Shown here: in pieces, positions 58,918-64,000 of the stretch
Numbering within the stretch: the first letter of the stretch is position 1
Layout: the number at the start of each line of letters is the position of its first letter
Position numbers and translations under genes: made by a program
Source: Pseudomonas sp. MWU16-30317
Lineage (GTDB): Bacteria > Pseudomonadota > Gammaproteobacteria > Pseudomonadales > Pseudomonadaceae
Length of the DNA stretch: 64,000 nucleotides
Direction: 5' to 3'
Assembly (NCBI RefSeq): GCF_020515695.1
Contig: NZ_JAIWJA010000005.1
Span: 186,001 to 250,000 of the forward strand
The notes under the pieces: generated by a model
The model's input: the letters and a program-made list of their open reading frames with translations, nothing else
Databases searched by the model: none
Told to the model about the DNA's origin: nothing

Positions 58918-61764
58918 TTAGCCGGCTACCAGCACGCGGATGGCCTCGAGGCGCAGCGCCGCCTTGTCGAGCATGGCCAGGCCTTGCTCGCGCTGGGTGC
59001 GCAGGGCTTGCAGCTCACTGTCACGTACGGTCGGGTTGACCGCTTGCAAGGCAGTCAGGCGCGCCAACTCTTCATCGGTTTCTGCCGCCAGGCGGCGCTG
59101 GGCCTCGGCCACACGTTCGGCATGCCGTGGGGCGACCTTGGCTTCGCCGGCGTTGATACGCGGGGTCAGCTGGTCGCGCTGGGCCTGGATGAACTTGTTG
59201 GCGCTGGCCTTGGGTACGCTCTCGAGTTGGTCGTTGAGGGTCTCGAAAGACACCCGTCCGGCCAGGTCGTTACCGTTGGCATCCAACAGGCAGCGCAATG
59301 CCGCCGGTGGCAGGTAGCGGCCCAATTGCAGCGAGCGTGGCGCCACCACTTCACTCACATACAGCAGTTCGAGCAGCACCGTGCCTGGCTTGAGGGCCTT
59401 GTTCTTGATCAGCGCGACGGCGGTGTTGCCCATCGAACCAGCCAGTACCAGGTCCATGCCACCCTGCACCATGGGGTGTTCCCAAGTGATGAACTGCATG
59501 TCTTCGCGGGACAGCGCCTGATGACGATCGTAGGTGATGGTCACGCCTTCGTCGTCACCCAGCGGGAAGCTGGCGTCGAGCATTTTTTCGCTGGGCTTGA
59601 GGATCAGCGCGTTCTCGGAGTGATCTTCGCTGTCGATGCCGAAGGCGTCGAACAGGGTTTCCATATAGATCGGCAGGGCGAACTGATCGTCTTGCTCCTC
59701 GATGGCCTCGACCAGTGCCTGGCCTTCGCCGGCGCCACCGGAGTTGAGCTCCAGCAGGCGGTCGCGACCGCCATGCAGCTCGGCCTCCAGGCGTACGCGT
59801 TCAGCGAGGGCTTCGTCAACCAGCACTTGCCAGGCCTCGTCGTCACCTTCATCCAGCAGTGGCAGCAGGCGTGGGCCGAACTGGTGCTGCAGGGCGTTGC
59901 CGGTCGGGCAGGTATTGAGGAAAGCGTTGAGGGCCTGGTGATACCACTGGAACAGGCGCTCTTGCGGGCTGTTCTGCAGATAGGGCACGTGCAGCTCGAT
60001 GATGTGCTTCTGGCCGATCCGGTCGAGACGGCCGATGCGCTGTTCGAGGAGATCGGGGTGCGCCGGCAGGTCGAACATCACCAAGTGATGGGCGAACTGG
60101 AAGTTGCGACCTTCGGAGCCGATCTCCGAACAGATCAGCACCTGGGCGCCAAACTCCTCGTCGGCAAAGTAGGCCGCAGCGCGGTCGCGCTCCAGAATGC
60201 TCATGCCTTCATGGAAGGTGGTGGTCGGAATGCCGGAGCGCACGCGCAGGGCGTCTTCGAGGTCCATGGCGGTTTCGGCATGGGCGCAGATGACCAGGAC
60301 CTTCACGCGCTTGAGCATCTTCAGAGTATCGATCAGCCACTCGACCCGTGGGTCGAAGCGCCACCAGCGGGTTTCTTCGCTGCTGTCGGCCTGCGCCTGG
60401 AAGGCCACCTCCGGATACAGCTCGGCCTTTTCGCCAATCGGCAGTTCGAGGTATTCATCCGGGCAGGTCAACGGATACGGGTGCAGCTTGCGCTCGGGGA
60501 AGCCTTGCACGGCGGCGCGGGTGTTGCGGAACAGCACGCGGCCGGTGCCGTGGCGGTCGAGCAATTCGCGGATCAGACGCGCGCTGGCTTCGGCGTCGCC
60601 ATCGTTGACCGCGGCCAGCAGGGCATCGCCCTCGGCACCCAGGAAGCCCTGGATGGTGCTGTGCGCGCCAGGCGACAGGCGACCTTGTTCGAGCAGTTCC
60701 TGCACAGCTTCGGCCACTGGGCGATAGTTTTCGCTCTCGGCGCGGAAGGCAGCCAGGTCGTGGAAACGGTTGGGATCGAGCAGGCGCAGGCGCGCGAAGT
60801 GGCTGTCCTGGCCCAGTTGTTCCGGGGTCGCGGTGAGCAGCAGTACGCCAGGGATGACCTCGGCGAGCTGTTCGACCAGCGAATATTGCGGGCTGGCCTT
60901 TTCTTCATGCCACACCAGGTGGTGCGCCTCGTCGACCACCAGCAGGTCCCAGCCTGCGGCGAACACGGCATCTTGAGCTTTTTCGTCTTCGGTCAGCCAC
61001 TCCAGCGAAACCAGCGCCAGTTGCGCGTCTTCGAAGGGGTTGCTGGCGTCGCTCTCGATAAACCGTTCGGCGTCGAACAGGGCAACCTGCAGGTTGAAAC
61101 GCCTACGCATTTCAACCAGCCATTGATGCTGGAGGTTTTCCGGGACCAGGATCAGTACCCGATTGGCGCGCCCCGACAGCAACTGGCGATGGATCACCAG
61201 GCCGGCCTCGATGGTCTTGCCCAGGCCTACTTCGTCGGCCAGCAGTACCCGCGGGGCGATACGGTCGGCCACTTCGCGGGCAATGTGCAATTGGTGGGCG
61301 ATCGGTTGCGCGCGCACGCCACCCAGGCCCCAGAGCGAGGACTGCAATTGCTTGCTGGTGTGTTCGAGCGTGTTGTAGCGCAGCGAGAACCAAGGCAATG
61401 GGTCGATCTGCCCGGCGAACAGGCGGTCACTGGCCAGGCGGAACTGAATGAAGTTGGAGAGCTGGGTTTCCGGCAGCACGCAGGTCTGGTTCTGGCTGTT
61501 GAGGCCATGATAGACCAGCAGGCCGTCGACGTCCTCGACCTCGACGACCGTGAGCTTCCAGTTCTCGAAGTGCGTGATGACGTCGCCTGGCGAAAACCGC
61601 ACTCGGGTGAGCGGGGCGTTGCGCAGGGCGTATTGGCGAGTCTCGCCAGTCGCCGGATAGAGTACGGTCAACAAGCGGCCGTCCTGTGCCAGAACGGTGC
61701 CTAGACCTAACTCGGCTTCGCTGTCGCTGATCCAGCGTTGCCCCGGTTGATACTGCTGCGCCAT
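58918..61764 (-). CDS. rapA: RNA polymerase-associated ATPase RapA
   Basis: A 948-residue Swi2/Snf2-like ATPase that recycles core RNA polymerase. N-terminal Tudor-like domains (about 1-110) precede Walker A GLGKT within LADEVGLGKTIEAG, the DEAH box VVDEAHHLVWH, and helicase motif VI QRIGRLDRIGQ. The RapA-specific C-terminal domains follow. The ATG at 61764 (MAQQYQPGQRW) is the family start; a frame extending further upstream is not conserved. It is monocistronic. Confidence 0.96.
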   Translation of the reverse strand: MAQQYQPGQRWISDSEAELGLGTVLAQDGRLLTVLYPATGETRQYALRNAPLTRVRFSPGDVITHFENWKLTVVEVEDVDGLLVYHGLNSQNQTCVLPETQLSNFIQFRLASDRLFAGQIDPLPWFSLRYNTLEHTSKQLQSSLWGLGGVRAQPIAHQLHIAREVADRIAPRVLLADEVGLGKTIEAGLVIHRQLLSGRANRVLILVPENLQHQWLVEMRRRFNLQVALFDAERFIESDASNPFEDAQLALVSLEWLTEDEKAQDAVFAAGWDLLVVDEAHHLVWHEEKASPQYSLVEQLAEVIPGVLLLTATPEQLGQDSHFARLRLLDPNRFHDLAAFRAESENYRPVAEAVQELLEQGRLSPGAHSTIQGFLGAEGDALLAAVNDGDAEASARLIRELLDRHGTGRVLFRNTRAAVQGFPERKLHPYPLTCPDEYLELPIGEKAELYPEVAFQAQADSSEETRWWRFDPRVEWLIDTLKMLKRVKVLVICAHAETAMDLEDALRVRSGIPTTTFHEGMSILERDRAAAYFADEEFGAQVLICSEIGSEGRNFQFAHHLVMFDLPAHPDLLEQRIGRLDRIGQKHIIELHVPYLQNSPQERLFQWYHQALNAFLNTCPTGNALQHQFGPRLLPLLDEGDDEAWQVLVDEALAERVRLEAELHGGRDRLLELNSGGAGEGQALVEAIEEQDDQFALPIYMETLFDAFGIDSEDHSENALILKPSEKMLDASFPLGDDEGVTITYDRHQALSREDMQFITWEHPMVQGGMDLVLAGSMGNTAVALIKNKALKPGTVLLELLYVSEVVAPRSLQLGRYLPPAALRCLLDANGNDLAGRVSFETLNDQLESVPKASANKFIQAQRDQLTPRINAGEAKVAPRHAERVAEAQRRLAAETDEELARLTALQAVNPTVRDSELQALRTQREQGLAMLDKAALRLEAIRVLVAG

Positions 61765-61866
61765 GCTGCCTGACTCCCGCCCTAAAAAGCCGACTATTCT
61801 AACGGATAGGGACCCCGAGGGCCAAAGACTCTGGTCAGAAACATGGCAATGAGCTCGGTTATCTTC

Positions 61867-61948
61867 TGTCGGAGTGGGGCTCTGCCCACGAATGGGGCTG
61901 TGCGGTGCCCCGGCTGACGCCTTCGCGAGCGAAGCCCGCGCCTGCAGG
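61867..61948. repeat. Degenerate inverted REP pair within the rapA/62068 gap
   Basis: GTCGGAGTGGGGCTCTGCCCACGAATGGGG and CGCCTTCGCGAGCGAAGCCCGCGCCTGCAGG are opposite REP-like units. They occupy the 300-base gap between divergent rapA and the small gene at 62068, where I see no gene. The right-hand end has AGGAG before that gene. Confidence 0.5.
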
Positions 61949-62067
61949 AAGCGACCGGCGGTGCAGTGAAAGTGTGATCCAGGTAACGATATTGATACAA
62001 GGTGCGACAAATAGACTCAAGTCGCCTCATGCGCTGCCGACAGCCTTGGCGACAGGAGACCTAAACG

Positions 62068-62424
62068 ATGATACCGCCCCATTTACCGATCAGCGCCTTG
62101 CCCGTGACGTCGCAACTGGATCCCGTGCGCCAGCCGCCCGCGATCCCTCCGGTGGCGCCGGTTCAGGCCAGTCCGGGGAATCCGACGCTCGAATTTCGTC
62201 AGCGCGATCAGGACGAGACCGCGCAGCGCCTGCATGAAGAATTCCAGCGCCAATATCGCGAGCGGCGCGGGGAGGGCGAGGAAGAGGAGCACGCCGAGCC
62301 CGAGGAGCCCGAGGCCTATCTGCCGATGCCCGGCTACGAACTCAACCCCGATGACACGGTGCCGGTGGCGCCGCTGATCGACAACGAGCCGCGCCAGGGC
62401 CTGTTGATCAATATCGAGGTCTGA
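62068..62424 (+). CDS. Small acidic conserved Pseudomonas protein
   Basis: A 118-residue protein rich in Pro, Gln and Glu. A 20-residue acidic run (EGEEEEHAEPEEPE) lies in the middle, and it ends LLINIEV. It is similar to Pseudomonas proteins loosely labelled as aspartate-semialdehyde dehydrogenase, but no enzymatic domain is visible. It has an AGGAG ribosome site. It lies next to rapA in other pseudomonads as I recall. Function is unknown. Confidence 0.65.
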   Translation: MIPPHLPISALPVTSQLDPVRQPPAIPPVAPVQASPGNPTLEFRQRDQDETAQRLHEEFQRQYRERRGEGEEEEHAEPEEPEAYLPMPGYELNPDDTVPVAPLIDNEPRQGLLINIEV

Positions 62425-62494
62425 CGGCGGGGCTGGTCAGCGGCCCGAGCAGCCCGCATTATGAGTGCATCCCGAAATCGAAAACCGATGTGCG

Positions 62495-62662
62495 ATGACC
62501 ATGAGCGATGATCCGAACCTGATCGACTTTTCTGCCGAACGCGCCAAGCGCGTGCATGACCTCAACGAAAAACGCCTGAAGGAAGTCCGTCAGGCGTTCG
62601 AGCAGGCGCTGCCGCTGGGCAAAGGTGCCAAGAAAGCGAAGAAGAAACCAAAGAAGAAATGA
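62495..62662 (+). CDS. Small basic conserved protein with poly-Lys tail
   Basis: A 55-residue protein (53 if the second Met at 62501 is used) with the pattern DPNLIDFSAERAKRVHDLNEKRL and a C-terminal lysine run (KKAKKKPKKK). This kind of basic tail suggests nucleic-acid binding, but nothing else is known. The start is uncertain because no strong ribosome site is visible. Confidence 0.55.
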   Translation: MTMSDDPNLIDFSAERAKRVHDLNEKRLKEVRQAFEQALPLGKGAKKAKKKPKKK

Positions 62663-62799
62663 CCCGTGGTCACCTTGATCCAGGTCAATGTCGCCCCGCT
62701 GCCCTGCGGTTATTCTTGCCCCATGCACTCGCAAACAGGCACGCAAGGCATTTGGGGCGACTTCGGTCGCCTTTTTTTTCGTCTGGATTTTAGTGCCGA

Positions 62800-63270
62800 T
62801 CAACCCACCTGAATCGCCGGCAGCGTCGCCAAGGTCACGGTCTGCTGCTTGCGCGGCGCGAGGATTTCCGCTTCGCCGTCCACCACCAGCTCATCGCGCT
62901 GATTGAAGACGCGAGTAGCGATGCGCACGCGAAATTTCGGCAGTTTTTCGAGAATTTCCAGGCGCACGGTCAGGGTGTCGCCCAGTTTGACTGGCTTCTG
63001 GAAAGTCATCTGCTGGCCCAGGTAGATGGTCCCCGGCCCAGGCAGTTCGCAGGCCACTGCCGCGCTGATCAGGGCGCCGCTGAACATGCCGTGGGCGATG
63101 CGCTCCTTGAACATGGTGGCGGCGGCGAATTCGGCATCCAGGTGCACGGGGTTGCAGTCACCCGACATGGCGGCGAACAACAGGATGTCACGTTCCTCGA
63201 CGGTCTTGCTGAAGCTGGCGGTCTGGCCGACTTCAAGCGCTTCGTAGGGCGTGTTGGTGACTTGTGTCAT
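62800..63270 (-). CDS. phaJ4: (R)-specific enoyl-CoA hydratase, MaoC family (PhaJ4 type)
   Basis: A 156-residue hot-dog-fold hydratase. The hydratase-2 motif AAMSGDCNPVHLDAEFA gives catalytic D38 and H43. It forms (R)-3-hydroxyacyl-CoA from enoyl-CoA, linking beta-oxidation to PHA synthesis. The ATG at 63270 (MTQVTNTPYEALEVG) matches the P. putida/P. aeruginosa PhaJ4 start. It is divergent from a fadD2-like gene, as in other pseudomonads. Confidence 0.88.
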   Translation of the reverse strand: MTQVTNTPYEALEVGQTASFSKTVEERDILLFAAMSGDCNPVHLDAEFAAATMFKERIAHGMFSGALISAAVACELPGPGTIYLGQQMTFQKPVKLGDTLTVRLEILEKLPKFRVRIATRVFNQRDELVVDGEAEILAPRKQQTVTLATLPAIQVG

Positions 63271-63552
63271 GGAGAAGAATCCTTCGCTGAACGTGAAAAG
63301 CCGCGATGCACCGTGCATCAGGTGGACACGGTAGTGGCAGCGGTGACGAAAACTGCTTTGAATGGTTGAGACGTCCGACCAAGCGCAGTGGAGCACATTG
63401 GCGATGCCTCTATATTAAATAGATTCACGATGTTAATAGTGAAGCATTGCCTGTGGGACTGTTCGTGCTGACCTGCTAACGTCCTGAACGCTGCGCTGTG
63501 CTTGCCCTGCATGGGGTTCGGCAGGTGTCTGCGCGGCCTGAGGACAATAATA
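63271..63552. promoter_or_regulatory. Divergent phaJ4/fadD2 promoter region
   Basis: This 282-base gap contains an AT-rich centre (TATATTAAATAGATTCACGATGTTAATAG, 63411-63439) that may hold the fadD2 promoter. No clear operator for a fatty-acid regulator such as PsrA is recognised. No gene is seen. Confidence 0.35.
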
Positions 63553-64000
63553 ATGAATGCCGATTTCTGGAACGACAAACGCCCTGCCGGTGTGGACTCG
63601 TCCATCGACTTGACTGCCTATCGCTCCGTGGTCGAGGTCTTCGATCGCTCCTGTGAACGCTTTGCCCAGCGCCCGGCGTTCAGCAATCTGGGTGTAACGC
63701 TCGATTACGCCCAGCTCCAGGCTCACGCCCGTGCCTTCGCCGGCTGGTTGCAGCAGCACACCTCGCTGCGCCCCGGTGACCGCATCGCCATTCAGATGCC
63801 CAACGTGTTGCAGTACCCCATCGCCGTGTTCGGTGCGCTGCTGGCCGGGCTGGTGGTGGTCAATACCAACCCGCTGTACACCGTGCGCGAGATGCGCCAC
63901 CAGTTCAAGGATGCCGGGGTGCGCGCGCTGGTCTACCTCAACCTGTTCGGCGACAAGGTCGAGCAGGTGTTGGATGACACGGATATCGAATTTCTCATCG
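63553..64000 (+). CDS. fadD2: Long-chain fatty-acid-CoA ligase (FadD2-like), partial
   Basis: The first 149 residues of an acyl-adenylate-forming ligase; the rest lies beyond the right edge. It opens MNADFWNDKRPAGVDSSIDL, closer to FadD2 than FadD1, and has RPGDRIAIQMPNVLQYPIAV and GLVVVNTNPLYTVREM. It activates long-chain fatty acids for beta-oxidation. Position next to phaJ4 supports the call. The ATG at 63553 lacks a textbook ribosome site (ACAATAATA upstream). Confidence 0.85.
   Translation, partial: MNADFWNDKRPAGVDSSIDLTAYRSVVEVFDRSCERFAQRPAFSNLGVTLDYAQLQAHARAFAGWLQQHTSLRPGDRIAIQMPNVLQYPIAVFGALLAGLVVVNTNPLYTVREMRHQFKDAGVRALVYLNLFGDKVEQVLDDTDIEFLI

Noticed and set aside
58903..61704. Long open frame (about 930 codons) on the + strand opposite rapA
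   Set aside because: It is the antisense shadow of rapA in a high-GC genome. The translation has no recognised domain, whereas the minus strand encodes the full RapA motifs.

Overview
The window is about 64 kb of a high-GC Pseudomonas chromosome. The gene order glpF-ybaK-argF-grxD-bfr-bfd-rnt-pyrC-motY-argG, later nth-rnfB-metG-mrp-dcd, quiP-dinG-pdxH-nhaA, liv/bra and rapA matches what I recall of the P. putida/P. fluorescens type of core genome. Protein sequences such as PheC, QuiP, BfrB and the orphan FbpC-like ATPase also fit. I see no tRNA, rRNA, CRISPR, integrase or transposase. About a dozen intergenic gaps carry Pseudomonas REP-type hairpins built around GTGGGAGC / GGGCAGAGC / CTTCGCGGGC, mostly in inverted pairs.

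Layout: 0.0-3.1 kb holds a partial glycerol facilitator (left edge), a YbaK deacylase, a PhzF-like enzyme and an orphan ABC ATPase. 3.1-13.5 kb holds argF, a small conserved protein, grxD, bfr/bfd iron storage with a good Fur-box match, rnt-pyrC, motY and argG. It also has an unrecognised two-TM protein divergent from a LuxR-type response regulator, and nth. 13.5-19.5 kb holds an orphan RnfB, metG, mrp/apbC, a cold-shock protein, dcd and a Pro-rich mini-protein. 19.5-31 kb holds pheC and a ligase-associated DNA-repair set (PdeM phosphoesterase, Lhr-like helicase, ATP-dependent ligase, MBL exonuclease). This set is split in the middle by a complete five-gene arginine/ornithine/histidine uptake operon of aotJQMOP type.

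31-46.8 kb holds the AHL acylase QuiP, a decayed glutathione S-transferase fragment, two SEC-C proteins, several envelope lipoproteins with OmpA or glycine-zipper domains, dinG, an agarase-like glycoside hydrolase, an EstB/beta-lactamase-fold hydrolase and pdxH. 46.8-62 kb holds nhaA, a FAD oxidoreductase, a branched-chain amino acid ABC transporter (livKHMGF), a MHYT-GGDEF-EAL c-di-GMP enzyme and the RNA polymerase recycling ATPase RapA. The right edge holds small conserved proteins, a PhaJ4-type enoyl-CoA hydratase and the start of fadD2.

Functional themes are arginine metabolism (argF, argG, aot uptake), iron/Fe-S handling (bfr, bfd, grxD, mrp, rnfB), DNA repair (nth, ligase cluster, dinG) and fatty-acid entry at the right edge. 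The window is mainly housekeeping. I do not see a clear undescribed defence or mobile system. The most unusual structures are the transport operon splitting the repair cluster, the membrane-anchor-less solitary RnfB, the unknown membrane protein/response-regulator pair with phased TGTAGGAA repeats, and the low-complexity tails on the glycoside hydrolase and on one OmpA lipoprotein.
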